The notes under the pieces: generated by a model
Told to the model about the DNA's origin: nothing
What the model saw: only the letters and a program-made list of their open reading frames with translations
Databases searched by the model: none
Shown here: one piece after another, positions 1 to 6,626 of the stretch
Layout: every line of letters begins with the position of its first letter
How positions within the stretch are numbered: the first letter of the stretch is position 1
Source: Endomicrobiia bacterium
GTDB taxonomy: Bacteria > Elusimicrobiota > Endomicrobiia > Endomicrobiales > Endomicrobiaceae
Assembly: GCA_009782015.1 (NCBI GenBank)
Contig: WQUP01000085.1
Location: forward strand, 1 to 13,729
Reading direction: 5' to 3'
DNA length: 13,729 bases
Program-made: the position numbers and the translations under genes

Positions 1-2098
1 TGTCCGAGAAGACAAAAGCTTTTATGCCTCTCGATTTGTTTTCGGACGCAAACTCTCCGCCGGTGTCAAACTTTGAGTAGTCAACCGCTCTGTCCGAGCT
101 GTTGAACGGCATAAAAGATGTGTCGTCGCCTTTAGTGACGATATATGCGACGGGCTGCTTTTCATATTGAAATCCGTCGATTTTATTAAATACGGCGCAG
201 CCCTGCTCATCCGTGTACTGCGTCAAAACGGGTATCCCGTTTTTGCCTAAAACATCTACCTTGGCGCCGGCCACAGGCCTGCCGCTTTTTATCGACATCA
301 CGAAAACGTTATATTTTTTCGTGTAATCTTTTTTGGCAAGTATTCCCATGTCAGTAGCCAGGATAAAGCGGCTGTCGCTGACGCCTTCGTCGGTGTTTGT
401 CGATGGCGTATAACCCTTTATTTTGACGAAGAACAGCCCGGAAGCTCCCTGGCTTTTAAGGAATTCGTTCATGTCAACGGTCGAATAGTTGGCTTTTTCT
501 ATGGAGATATTGAGCGGGATCACTTTGCTGAAACACTGAGATATGTTGTATTCGTTGAAGTCATACTCATTTTTAAAACCGGGATGCGCGAAAGAACCGT
601 AGCTGTAAGTCTGAGATATCAGATGGTTTATCTGCGACGGCATAACTCTTGCGATATCCACTTTTACGCCGCTCACGCCTCTGGTTTTAAACGTCAGCAT
701 CCTTGATCCGTCAAGCGGGAGAATGGCTCCGTTTTGCAGCAGGCTTACTTGTTTAGGAAATCCGGCGGAAGTTACGAGAGTACTGAAAGGTTTTTTTATC
801 GCGAAGTCGGTCTGCGAAACTATGCCTTCGTTTATCTTTACATATACATAGCGGTTTGCCATATCTGGCGCGTTGTATTTGAACATGTAAACGCCGCTTA
901 TGTCCGAAGCATTGTCCATCTGTTTAAGATCGAGCTTTTTTGATTTATTCAAAACAGCCGGAGTAACCTCTGAAAAGCTCCACTGATAGCTGTAAGGCCG
1001 CACAATTCTGTCGCGAGTTCCTTCTTCTCCGTAATCTCCGTCTCCGCCGTCGCCGGAATCTTTGTCTCCGCCGGTAACTTCAATCCGGTCGTTTTGCTGC
1101 TTATTTGTATCAGGGTTTAGCATGGGGAGCAGATAAGCTTCGACTTTGCCTTGAAGCTGTTTCGCATCGACCCCGTCGGTAAACTCAAGCGATATGAACT
1201 GTTCCGGCTCTTCCTGGTCATTGTTTACGATTATCGCGTCCACGTTAGCTATTCTGAAAAACTTATCCTGCGACGGTATGCCGTAGGCCTGTTTTATCTT
1301 GTCCCGCATGTCTTTTCCGCCGGCAGCCGCTCTGGCGGACGACAGCTCTATTACGGCAACCTGATCTTTCGTCAGTATGCTTACCGGATCTGAAACAATA
1401 AACGCGTTTCTTTTAAGTTTGTCGTAAGTAACCTTGAACGGAAAATCCTTTTTATCTATCTTTAAACTGAGATTTTTTTCAAAGTATTTTGTATCAACCG
1501 CATGAGTAAAACTGAAGGAAGCCTGAAGCTGACGTATTTTGGGATTTTTAGGATCCTGATAAAGCTGGAAATTATTTAAGCTCGCTGAAAAATCCGGCGT
1601 TGCTACGGTATATGAGTATTCACTAAGCGCAAAAGAAGGGCTGAAAATATCTTTCGGAAACTTTATCTTGTATTTTTCTCCGGCAGGCCAGTCGTTTTTA
1701 GGGTAAAATACCAGCGAGTGTTCGTCAGCCCATCTCCATACGCCCTCAGCCTCAGGAGACATTTTTATGCCTGTAACGTCTTTATCCAGCATCTCAAGCT
1801 TTGCCGCAGACTCGTAGAAATAAAAAGTTATCGGATCAGGCTTGCTCTCTACAACATTTCCGCTGCCGTCATCGTAGTACTGCGTAATATTAGGCGGGTT
1901 TACCATTACATTTGAGAATCTGTTGTCATTTTCGCGCGGGGTACGTTTAAAAATAGACATCAGCGATTTATACGGCCTGAATGCTATATCCCCGGGAGAC
2001 GGCATATAAATAAAGCCCTTTTTCACCAAAAAACTGCCTAAAATGATGACGAGCAGCGCAGCAATTACAAAAATCTGAACAACTCTCTTTTTCTTCAT
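1..2098 (-). CDS. Bacterial alpha-2-macroglobulin family protein, N-terminal part (C-terminus outside window)
   Basis: Read on the minus strand from ATG at 2098, the frame stays open for 699 codons to the left edge with no stop, so the gene is partial. An AGGGAG ribosome-binding site lies 5 bases upstream. Residues 1-4 are basic (MKKK) and residues 5-25 form one hydrophobic helix with no lipobox cysteine, indicating an uncleaved inner-membrane anchor with the rest in the periplasm. Residues about 88-150 resemble the Ig-like first domain of bacterial A2Ms (IKMSPEAEGVWRW, then LVFYPKNDWPAGEKYKI). Residues about 585-640 match an MG domain (VFVMSIKSGRPVAGAKVDVL, then TDEQGCAVF). The visible end, RGIKAFVFSD, is the start of the family hallmark that usually continues as RGxYRPGE. 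An acidic Gly/Asp-rich insert occupies about 340-362. Family members act as periplasmic protease traps, often paired with PBP1C. The bait region, thioester and possible pbpC partner would all lie off the left edge. The family call is firm; the role is inferred. Confidence 0.87.
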   Translation of the reverse strand, partial: MKKKRVVQIFVIAALLVIILGSFLVKKGFIYMPSPGDIAFRPYKSLMSIFKRTPRENDNRFSNVMVNPPNITQYYDDGSGNVVESKPDPITFYFYESAAKLEMLDKDVTGIKMSPEAEGVWRWADEHSLVFYPKNDWPAGEKYKIKFPKDIFSPSFALSEYSYTVATPDFSASLNNFQLYQDPKNPKIRQLQASFSFTHAVDTKYFEKNLSLKIDKKDFPFKVTYDKLKRNAFIVSDPVSILTKDQVAVIELSSARAAAGGKDMRDKIKQAYGIPSQDKFFRIANVDAIIVNNDQEEPEQFISLEFTDGVDAKQLQGKVEAYLLPMLNPDTNKQQNDRIEVTGGDKDSGDGGDGDYGEEGTRDRIVRPYSYQWSFSEVTPAVLNKSKKLDLKQMDNASDISGVYMFKYNAPDMANRYVYVKINEGIVSQTDFAIKKPFSTLVTSAGFPKQVSLLQNGAILPLDGSRMLTFKTRGVSGVKVDIARVMPSQINHLISQTYSYGSFAHPGFKNEYDFNEYNISQCFSKVIPLNISIEKANYSTVDMNEFLKSQGASGLFFVKIKGYTPSTNTDEGVSDSRFILATDMGILAKKDYTKKYNVFVMSIKSGRPVAGAKVDVLGKNGIPVLTQYTDEQGCAVFNKIDGFQYEKQPVAYIVTKGDDTSFMPFNSSDRAVDYSKFDTGGEFASENKSRGIKAFVFSD

Positions 2099-2123
2099 GA
2101 ATTCTCCCTTTGAATTTAAAAAT

Positions 2124-2151
2124 GTTATATAGGTAAAATGATTTTTTTCAA
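2124..2151 (-). promoter_or_regulatory. Putative sigma-70-type promoter for the alpha-2-macroglobulin gene
   Basis: On the minus strand, TTGAAA (2146-2151) is separated by 16 bases from TATAAC (2124-2129). The -10 box ends 25 bases before the ATG at 2098. Both hexamers are close to consensus and the surrounding DNA is AT-rich. This rests on sequence pattern only. Confidence 0.5.
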
Positions 2152-2186
2152 AGACGCGCTATTATATCAATTATGGAGTTTTATAA

Positions 2187-2421
2187 GCAATGAAACGGCG
2201 ATGCAGGGATGCGGAGACGCGGAGATGCAGGGTAACGGCTTATAACGGCAGAGCGAAAAGTTAAGATAAAGACATCGGATTGTTTTATCTCAATGACCGC
2301 AAAGAGACAATTGCGGGTAAATTTGTCATGCGCGAAGTCGCAAGATATAATCCGTAAAGTCGTTGCCGTTGCTTCGCATCTCTGCATCCCTGCATCCTCG
2401 CATCTGCCGTTGCTGCTATTG
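2187..2421. repeat. Imperfect inverted repeat with arms of 8-bp units (MITE- or REP-like)
   Basis: This fills most of the 382-bp divergent gap between the alpha-2-macroglobulin and HIT genes. The left arm contains four successive octamers at 2200-2231: GATGCAGG, GATGCGGA, GACGCGGA and GATGCAGG. The right arm has four octamers of the opposite orientation at 2376-2407: GCATCTCT, GCATCCCT, GCATCCTC and GCATCTGC. Both arms are bordered by AACGGC/GCCGTT. A nested pair, CGGATT near 2276 and AATCCG ending near 2354, lies in the 2240-2360 spacer. No credible gene is present. The arms could fold into a long hairpin in either transcript. Confidence 0.7.
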
Positions 2422-2447
2422 TGTTTTTTTGCCGAATCTTGTACAAT
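2419..2447 (+). promoter_or_regulatory. Putative sigma-70-type promoter for the HIT gene
   Basis: TTGTGT (2419-2424), a 17-base spacer and TACAAT (2442-2447) precede the HIT start at 2481 by 33 bases. The -10 box is good and the -35 box is moderate. It sits directly after the right arm of the octamer inverted repeat, so the repeat ends where the promoter begins. Confidence 0.4.
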
Positions 2448-2480
2448 TTTCAGCATGATTTTTTAAGAAGGCGGAGCGAC

Positions 2481-2828
2481 ATGTCAGACAACTGTCTTTT
2501 CTGCAAAATTGCCAAAGGCGAGATCCCTTCGCAAAAGGTATATGAGGACGCGAAAGTATTTGCTTTCAGGGACATAAATCCGCAGGCTCCGGTCCATATC
2601 GTCATAATACCGAAAAAGCATATAGCGGCTTTGGCTTCGGTTTCGGAATCCGAAGAGAGTATTCTAGGGCATATTCAGGTAGCGGCGTCAAAAATTGCCG
2701 CTCAGTTTCCGGAGTTAAAAAACGGCTTCAGGCTGGTTAATAACAGCGGCGCAGACGCAGGGCAAACCGTTTTTCATATACATTATCATCTGCTTGGCGG
2801 CCGTTCTTTCGGCTGGCCTCCGGGATGA
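2481..2828 (+). CDS. HIT-family nucleotide-binding hydrolase (HinT-like)
   Basis: A 115-residue protein, the normal length for the HINT branch of the histidine-triad superfamily. These enzymes hydrolyse the P-N bond of nucleoside phosphoramidates such as AMP-lysine in the cytoplasm. The catalytic triad motif is H99-I-H101-Y-H103-L-L, preceded by Q95-T. The N-terminal C5-L-F-C8 is the pair typical of bacterial HinT proteins, and FAFRDINPQAPVHIVIIPKKH (27-47) is the conserved core. The frame is open further upstream, but ATG 2481 is chosen because MSDNCLFCKI is the usual family start and GGAG (2473-2476) with AAGAAGG (2465-2471) provides a ribosome-binding site. A HIT gene next to rpsU is also seen in Clostridia, from memory. 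The stop codon is followed within a few bases by the 7-bp-unit inverted repeat. Confidence 0.93.
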   Translation: MSDNCLFCKIAKGEIPSQKVYEDAKVFAFRDINPQAPVHIVIIPKKHIAALASVSESEESILGHIQVAASKIAAQFPELKNGFRLVNNSGADAGQTVFHIHYHLLGGRSFGWPPG

Positions 2829-2832
2829 AGAA

Positions 2833-2913
2833 AGAGTGGGGAGTTAAGAGTGAAGAGTGGGGATACGGCGACAGTGCTGCCGTTGTAGTATCTTCACTCT
2901 CCACTCTTCACTC
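2833..2913. repeat. Inverted repeat with arms of 7-bp units, copy 1
   Basis: The left arm (2834-2866) is four heptamers, GAGTGGG, GAGTTAA, GAGTGAA and GAGTGGG, followed by GATAC. The right arm (2888-2913) is GTATC followed by TTCACTC, TCCACTC and TTCACTC. A short inner stem, ACGGC (2865-2869) against GCCGT (2880-2884), closes the loop, so the whole element can fold as one hairpin. It begins 5 bases after the HIT stop codon. A second copy lies at 4742-4872. The element could act as a weak terminator or RNA stabiliser between HIT and rpsU, but it has no T-tract. Confidence 0.8.
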
Positions 2914-2924
2914 TGCTGTTAAAA

Positions 2925-2941
2925 TTTCTTTTCAAAAGAAA
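2925..2941 (+). promoter_or_regulatory. Perfect short palindrome abutting the rpsU ribosome-binding site
   Basis: TTTCTTTT and AAAAGAAA are perfect 8-base complements around a single C. Its last base is the first base of AGGTGGTG (2941-2948), the likely Shine-Dalgarno of rpsU, 10 bases before the ATG. With a one-base loop the RNA stem would be weak. A protein-binding site or a translational operator is possible but unproven. Confidence 0.3.
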
Positions 2942-2958
2942 GGTGGTGTTTTAGGATT

Positions 2959-3165
2959 ATGGTAAATGTTAAAGTTCGTGAAGGCGAATCTATCGAAGAA
3001 GCGATAAGGCGCTTCAAGAGAGAATGCGAAAGAAACGGAATAATGCAGGAAATAAAGAAACGCGAATACTATAAGGCTCCCAGCGTTTTGAAGAAAGAAA
3101 AGCTTGCCGAAGCCAAAAGAAAAATCCGTCGCAAAATGCTTAAAGATAACAGATGGGCGAAGTGA
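2959..3165 (+). CDS. rpsU: 30S ribosomal protein bS21
   Basis: A 68-residue, strongly basic protein of the small ribosomal subunit, which helps position the mRNA leader near the anti-Shine-Dalgarno of 16S rRNA. The family signature is clear: VKVREGESIEEAIRRFKREC (residues 4-23), then KKREYYKAPSVLKK and a basic C-terminal helix ending RRKMLKDNRWAK. The start is supported by AGGTGGTG at 2941-2948. rpsU heads the rpsU-dnaG-rpoD operon in Enterobacteria. Here it is followed by 616 non-coding bases and a NIF3-family gene before dnaG. The stop codon TGA (3163-3165) lies inside a perfect 9-bp inverted repeat (3163-3171 with 3189-3197) that may protect or shape the mRNA 3' end. Confidence 0.96.
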   Translation: MVNVKVREGESIEEAIRRFKRECERNGIMQEIKKREYYKAPSVLKKEKLAEAKRKIRRKMLKDNRWAK

Positions 3166-3197
3166 CAAAAGACAAGAAGTAAACTGGGCTTTTGTCA
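3163..3197 (+). repeat. Inverted repeat spanning the rpsU stop codon
   Basis: TGACAAAAG (3163-3171) and CTTTTGTCA (3189-3197) are perfect complements with a 17-base loop. The right arm runs into the TGTCATCC end of the next repeat element, so the pairing may partly reflect that element. No T-tract follows, so a terminator role is not evident. Confidence 0.45.
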
Positions 3198-3344
3198 TCC
3201 TGAGGCAGTGAAGGGACAATGTCCCAAACTGCCGAAGGATCTAGAGGGTCGCAGTGCGACGAATAAGGAGCACGAGCCTGCGACGGGCGCGAGATGTGAG
3301 CGCACCGGACTAGATTCTTCATCGCTTTGCTCTTCAGAATGACA
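3193..3344. repeat. Dispersed palindromic repeat with TGTCAtcc/gaATGACA ends, copy a
   Basis: The element runs from TGTCATCCTGA (3193) to CAGAATGACA (ending 3344), whose termini are imperfect inverted repeats. Inside are nested palindromes: GGCAGT (3204-3209) pairs with ACTGCC (3228-3233) around GGGACA/TGTCCC (3213-3225), and GTCGCA/TGCGAC occupies 3248-3260. GGATCTAGA near 3237-3245 is answered by TCTAGTCC/TAGATTC near 3308-3317. This style of element is scattered through many bacterial genomes. No gene is credible here. Confidence 0.7.
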
Positions 3345-3352
3345 GCAATGTA

Positions 3353-3384
3353 TGTCATCCCGGAAGGTCGTAATCCGGGATCTG
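3353..3384. repeat. Partial palindromic repeat unit, TGTCATCCCGGA type
   Basis: TGTCATCCCGGA is followed by nine bases and TCCGGGAT, giving an 8-bp perfect stem (3357-3364 with 3374-3381). It shares the TGTCATCC end with the larger copies but lacks the matching right end, so it looks like a half element. Confidence 0.55.
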
Positions 3385-3400
3385 CGTTAATTAAAAAAAT

Positions 3401-3450
3401 GAAGAGAGCTGTGTTTTTTAGCTTACGGAATACAGTTCTCTTTCGTTTTT
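3401..3450 (+). terminator. Candidate intrinsic terminator or attenuator between rpsU and the NIF3 gene
   Basis: The left arm AGAGAGCTGTGTT (3403-3415) pairs with AATACAGTTCTCT (3429-3441) over 13 positions with two G-U wobbles and a 13-base loop. TTTCGTTTTT (3441-3450) follows as an interrupted T-tract. It would end transcripts that started upstream of rpsU, or attenuate read-through into the NIF3-dnaG-rpoD genes. The rather large loop lowers certainty. Confidence 0.5.
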
Positions 3451-3488
3451 AAAACCTGTTTTTTATTTACCAGAGCTTTTGTCGTTGT

Positions 3489-3652
3489 TGTCATCCTGAG
3501 GCGAGGACTTTGTCCTCAACGAAGGATCCAGATGTCTAGACTCAGGACTCATTAATCCCCGAGCTTGCTACATGAAAGTGCTAAGTCGTCACTCTGCACG
3601 AAGCCGCAGAGTCTATAAATTAATAGATTCTGCGACTTCGCGCAGAATGACA
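3489..3652. repeat. Dispersed palindromic repeat with TGTCAtcc/gaATGACA ends, copy b
   Basis: It starts TGTCATCCTGAGG (3489) and ends CAGAATGACA (3652). GAGGAC/GTCCTC (3503-3517) forms a tight inner hairpin. The right half, 3588-3651, is an excellent hairpin on its own: 28-base arms (3588-3615 and 3624-3651) match as complements at 24 of 28 positions around an 8-base AT-rich loop. An open frame at 3572-3757 crosses this hairpin and is not considered coding. Confidence 0.7.
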
Positions 3653-3781
3653 ACTGATGCTGTGCAGCCTGCTCAGTGCGGAGCTTCCCAATATGATCAC
3701 GGCAGTTTATTGAGTCATGAACCTAGACCCTTCGGGAACAAAGTTCCCTCAGGGTGACAGACAAGACGGTAGAGGTGTTAT
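3653..3781 (+). other. Leader of the NIF3-family gene with a perfect hairpin
   Basis: Bases 3653-3713 show nothing recognisable. From 3727 a perfect two-part hairpin follows: ACCCT (3727-3731) pairs with AGGGT (3751-3755), and inside it GGGAAC (3734-3739) pairs with GTTCCC (3743-3748). It ends in AGGGTGACAG, the same style as the neighbouring palindromic repeats. AGAGG (3771-3775) is the ribosome-binding site, 6 bases before the NIF3 ATG. I see no convincing promoter, though one would be expected if the hairpin at 3401-3450 terminates. Confidence 0.5.
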
Positions 3782-4747
3782 ATGAAACTAAAACAAATTC
3801 AGAAGACGTTTGTAAGAGAAGGAATAAATGCCGACCCCAGAGGCGTTGACATAGTCAAGCTCGACCTTTTAAAACGCAAAGAAGATTACGACGCTCTTTC
3901 AAAAGAAAAAAAAGAAACTTACGATACCGAAAGCCTTGAAAATCCGTATTACGATTCAAGAATTCTTTTCGGCAACCCGGATACCGAAGTAAAATCCGTC
4001 ATGGTCGGAATAGACATGGAAACGCCTGAAATCCTTCTTGCGAAACAGCTCATAGATTCAGGCAAAAAAATAGATCTCGTCATCGCGCACCATCCCGAAG
4101 GCTATGCCTACTCGACTTTTTCAGAAGTGATAGGCATGCAGACCGACATACTGAATAAACAGGGTATTCCTGTAAACATCGCGGAAAAGATGATCGGTTC
4201 CCGCATGAAAGAAGTCAAAAGAAGCATAATGCCCCAAAACAATGAGCGCGTATCGGACGCCGCAAAGCTTTTGAACATTCCTTTGATGACGGCTCATACA
4301 GTCGCGGACAATCACGTCGCTTCTTTTCTCCAGAGCGAGATAGAAGCCGTCAAACCCAGATATTTAAAAGACATAATCTCTTATTTGAAAAAACAGCCGG
4401 AGTATAAATACTCCTCAAAAATAGGCCATCCGCCGTTTATTCTCATAGGGAGCGACGACTCCCGCTGCGGAAAAGTTTTTGTCGATATGACCGGCGGCAC
4501 CGAAGGCCCGGTTGAATCGCTTGAAAAACTTGCGGACGCAGGAGTGGGAACGATAGTCGGCATGCACATGAGCTCGAAAGCCTTTGAAGACGCAGAAAAG
4601 CGAAAAATAAACGTAATCCTTGCCGGACACATATCATCCGACAATCTCGGCCTCAATCTGCTTTTTGACAAACTGGAAAAAGCCCACGGCAAACTGGAAT
4701 TTATAGAAGCTTCGGGATTTAGAAGATTTAGGAGAACGGCAGAGTGA
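3782..4747 (+). CDS. NIF3-family putative dinuclear-metal protein (YbgI/YqfO-like)
   Basis: A 321-residue cytoplasmic protein of the NIF3 (NGG1p-interacting factor 3) family, whose members bind two metal ions and assemble into toroidal hexamers. Their biochemical role is unsettled; GTP cyclohydrolase I type 2 is a common but weakly based label. The hallmarks are DLVIAHHPEG (residues 98-107, with H103-H104) and the C-terminal VILAGHISSDNLGLN (278-292, with H283 and D287). H172 and H178 in TAHTVADNHV lie in the middle of the chain and may also matter. The N-terminal 70 residues are more charged than in YbgI. In Bacillus the NIF3 homologue yqfO lies close to dnaG-sigA, so association with this cluster recurs, though not in this position. 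The stop codon (4745-4747) lies inside the first heptamer of the following inverted repeat. Confidence 0.88.
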   Translation: MKLKQIQKTFVREGINADPRGVDIVKLDLLKRKEDYDALSKEKKETYDTESLENPYYDSRILFGNPDTEVKSVMVGIDMETPEILLAKQLIDSGKKIDLVIAHHPEGYAYSTFSEVIGMQTDILNKQGIPVNIAEKMIGSRMKEVKRSIMPQNNERVSDAAKLLNIPLMTAHTVADNHVASFLQSEIEAVKPRYLKDIISYLKKQPEYKYSSKIGHPPFILIGSDDSRCGKVFVDMTGGTEGPVESLEKLADAGVGTIVGMHMSSKAFEDAEKRKINVILAGHISSDNLGLNLLFDKLEKAHGKLEFIEASGFRRFRRTAE

Positions 4748-4872
4748 AGAGTGGGGAGTGGAGAGTGAAGATACTGCAACTGCTCTGGATTGCTTCGGCA
4801 ACTTCGTTGCCTCGCAATGACGACAAAAAAGTCTTTGCCGTATCTTCACTCCTCACTCTCCACTCTCCACTC
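4742..4872. repeat. Inverted repeat with arms of 7-bp units, copy 2, enclosing another palindrome
   Basis: The left arm (4742-4774) is GAGTGAA, GAGTGGG, GAGTGGA and GAGTGAA, then GATAC. The right arm (4840-4872) is GTATC, then TTCACTC, CTCACTC, TCCACTC and TCCACTC. The arm design, including the GATAC/GTATC inner edge, is the same as at 2833-2913, but the 65-base centre differs. That centre holds a different palindrome (4789-4818). The repeat fills the whole gap between the NIF3 gene and dnaG. Confidence 0.83.
4789..4818. repeat. Small palindromic repeat, GGATTGC...GCAATGACG type, nested in the 7-bp-unit repeat
   Basis: ATTGC (4789-4793) pairs with GCAAT (4814-4818), and GGCAAC (4797-4802) pairs with GTTGCC (4806-4811) around a TTC loop. 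The flanks GG and GACG match a repeat style I recall from several bacterial groups. It also contains a TTG (4790) in frame with dnaG, which can mislead start prediction. Confidence 0.65.
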
Positions 4873-4885
4873 TGGTTTTAAAACT

Positions 4886-6625
4886 ATGGCAATACCTGAC
4901 GATATAATTGAAAGAGTTAGGCTTTCAAGCGACATAGTGTCTGTCGTGAGGGAGTATCTGCCGGACTTGAAAAGAGCCGGACGCAACTGGAAAGCGTGCT
5001 GCCCTTTTCATAATGAAAAGACACCTTCGTTTATGGTAAGCCCCGAAAAAAGCATCTTCAGATGTTTCGGGTGCGGCGCGGCGGGAGACGTTTTTAAATT
5101 TGTGATGCTGACCGAAAATCTCTCGTGGATCGAGTCGGTAAAAAAGCTTGCAAAAAAAGCCGGTATCGAGATAAAAGAGACAAATGAAGACGTTGTAAAA
5201 GTCTCGGAAAAAACAAAACTATTTGAAATTTTGGAAAGTTCGGCTAAGTTTTATCATAGGCATCTGCTGGAAAGCCCGCTTGCCAAAACTGCAAGGCAGT
5301 ACCTTGAAAAGCGCGGAATAAATCAGGAAACTGTAAAAAAGTTCCAGCTCGGATACGCTCCGAGGGGGCTTTTAATTCAGTCGGCGCTTAAAAAGGGATA
5401 TACGTCGGAAGATCTTTCAAAAGCCGGAGTTATAACCAAGACGGAGCGGGGCACTTTTTTCGAATACATGTCCGAAAGAGTTGTTTTTCCGATATTCGAC
5501 GTTCAGGGCAGGGTAATCGCTTTCGGCGGAAGAACGCTGACAGACCAAAACCCGAAATATTTGAACACCCCTGAAACAATCGTATATTCAAAGTCGTCAA
5601 ATCTTTACGGTCTTTTTCAGACTCTTCCGGAACTCAGAAAAGAGAGGAAGATAATCGTTCTTGAAGGCTATATGGATGTGGTTATACCGCATCAGTTCGG
5701 CATATCAGGGGCCGTGGCTTCGCTGGGCACTTCGTTCACTCACAACCACGCAAAGCTTATCGCAAGATACGCAGACAGCGTCACTCTTCTTTTTGACGCT
5801 GACGACGCAGGGAGAACGGCAACCCAGCGCGCGCTTGAGATTTTGGTTGAGGACGGCATCCAGTGTTCCGTTTCTTCACTGCCTGAAGGCGTTGACGCCG
5901 ACGAGTATCTTAACGAAAAGGGCAAAGAAGAGTTTTTAAAGCTCGTTGAAAAAAGCTCAAAAAGCGCGATAGATTTCATGATAGAACGGCTTTCAGCCGC
6001 AATAAAAAGAAATGTGCCTGAAACCAAAGCGAAAGCTGTTTCGGCTCTTTTAGATTTTGCCGCAAGAAGCGGAAACTCGATAGTGCAGAGAGAGTGGATA
6101 AAAAGCATATCGCAGAGCGTCAATGTCGATGAAGAAGCGGTATGGCGAGAATTTAAAAAGAAGCAGCATTTTAAAAAAGGAAGCTACGGCGTTGAAAAAA
6201 GTATTGATGTGCCGTTAAAAGAAAGCAGGCGAAGCCTGTCGCTTGAGGAAAAGCTTTTAAAAGTTATTTTATTCGACAAAAATTTAATGAAGCTTCTTTC
6301 GGACGACGTTTTTGAAGACGCAAGATGCGCAAAAGTTTACGGGCTGATGGTTTCGGGAGCGGGCGACGCCGACATTTTGAACGCTCTTGGCAAAGAGGAC
6401 GCGGATTGGTTTTCGGCGCTTACGATGGATGAAACGGAGTACGACAACGCTGAAGAGTCTCTCAGAGTGATTTTAAAAGACGTTGAAACGGCTAAGCTTA
6501 AGAGAAAACGGCAGGTTTTAGAAAAAGAAATTCTGCTCATGACCGAAGGGAAAATTGCAAACGACGGAAAAAAAATTGCGGAATATAAAAAATTGACGAT
6601 ATTATTAAAAGGTTCGGGGAAATAA
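4886..6625 (+). CDS. dnaG: DNA primase
   Basis: A 579-residue primase that makes RNA primers at the replication fork together with the replicative helicase; the E. coli enzyme is 581 residues. Domains: a CHC2 zinc-binding domain with C39-P-F-H42 and C60-F-G-C63; an RNA-polymerase N-terminal part (about 115-250) with [20 protein letters not shown] and FGGR (213-216); a TOPRIM core with VLEGYMDVV (E260 catalytic) and [10 protein letters not shown] (D304 and D306 for metal); and a helicase-interaction region from about residue 450. The frame is open upstream from a TTG at 4790, but that extension is translated repeat DNA, while [12 protein letters not shown] at ATG 4886 is the canonical family start. 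No clear Shine-Dalgarno precedes this ATG (TCTGGTTTTAAAACT). rpoD follows after one base, so the two are surely cotranscribed. Confidence 0.96.
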   Translation: MAIPDDIIERVRLSSDIVSVVREYLPDLKRAGRNWKACCPFHNEKTPSFMVSPEKSIFRCFGCGAAGDVFKFVMLTENLSWIESVKKLAKKAGIEIKETNEDVVKVSEKTKLFEILESSAKFYHRHLLESPLAKTARQYLEKRGINQETVKKFQLGYAPRGLLIQSALKKGYTSEDLSKAGVITKTERGTFFEYMSERVVFPIFDVQGRVIAFGGRTLTDQNPKYLNTPETIVYSKSSNLYGLFQTLPELRKERKIIVLEGYMDVVIPHQFGISGAVASLGTSFTHNHAKLIARYADSVTLLFDADDAGRTATQRALEILVEDGIQCSVSSLPEGVDADEYLNEKGKEEFLKLVEKSSKSAIDFMIERLSAAIKRNVPETKAKAVSALLDFAARSGNSIVQREWIKSISQSVNVDEEAVWREFKKKQHFKKGSYGVEKSIDVPLKESRRSLSLEEKLLKVILFDKNLMKLLSDDVFEDARCAKVYGLMVSGAGDADILNALGKEDADWFSALTMDETEYDNAEESLRVILKDVETAKLKRKRQVLEKEILLMTEGKIANDGKKIAEYKKLTILLKGSGK

Positions 6626-6626
6626 A

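Noticed and set aside
2181..2456. 91-codon open frame on the minus strand
   Set aside because: It is mostly translated octamer repeat and lies in the divergent promoter region.
2421..2480. N-terminal extension of the HIT protein
   Set aside because: It has no family similarity and overlaps the likely promoter; ATG 2481 has a ribosome-binding site and the canonical start.
3140..3358. 72-codon open frame on the minus strand
   Set aside because: It lies inside palindromic repeat copy a and overlaps the 3' end of rpsU.
3572..3757. 61-codon open frame on the plus strand
   Set aside because: It runs through the 64-bp hairpin and another palindromic repeat and resembles no protein.
2833..4872. 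CRISPR array suggested by regularly spaced short repeats
   Set aside because: The units are 7-8 bp in direct tandem without unique spacers, and no cas genes are present.
4790..4885. N-terminal extension of DnaG starting at TTG 4790
   Set aside because: The extension is a translation of the palindromic and heptamer repeats; the conserved primase N-terminus begins at ATG 4886.
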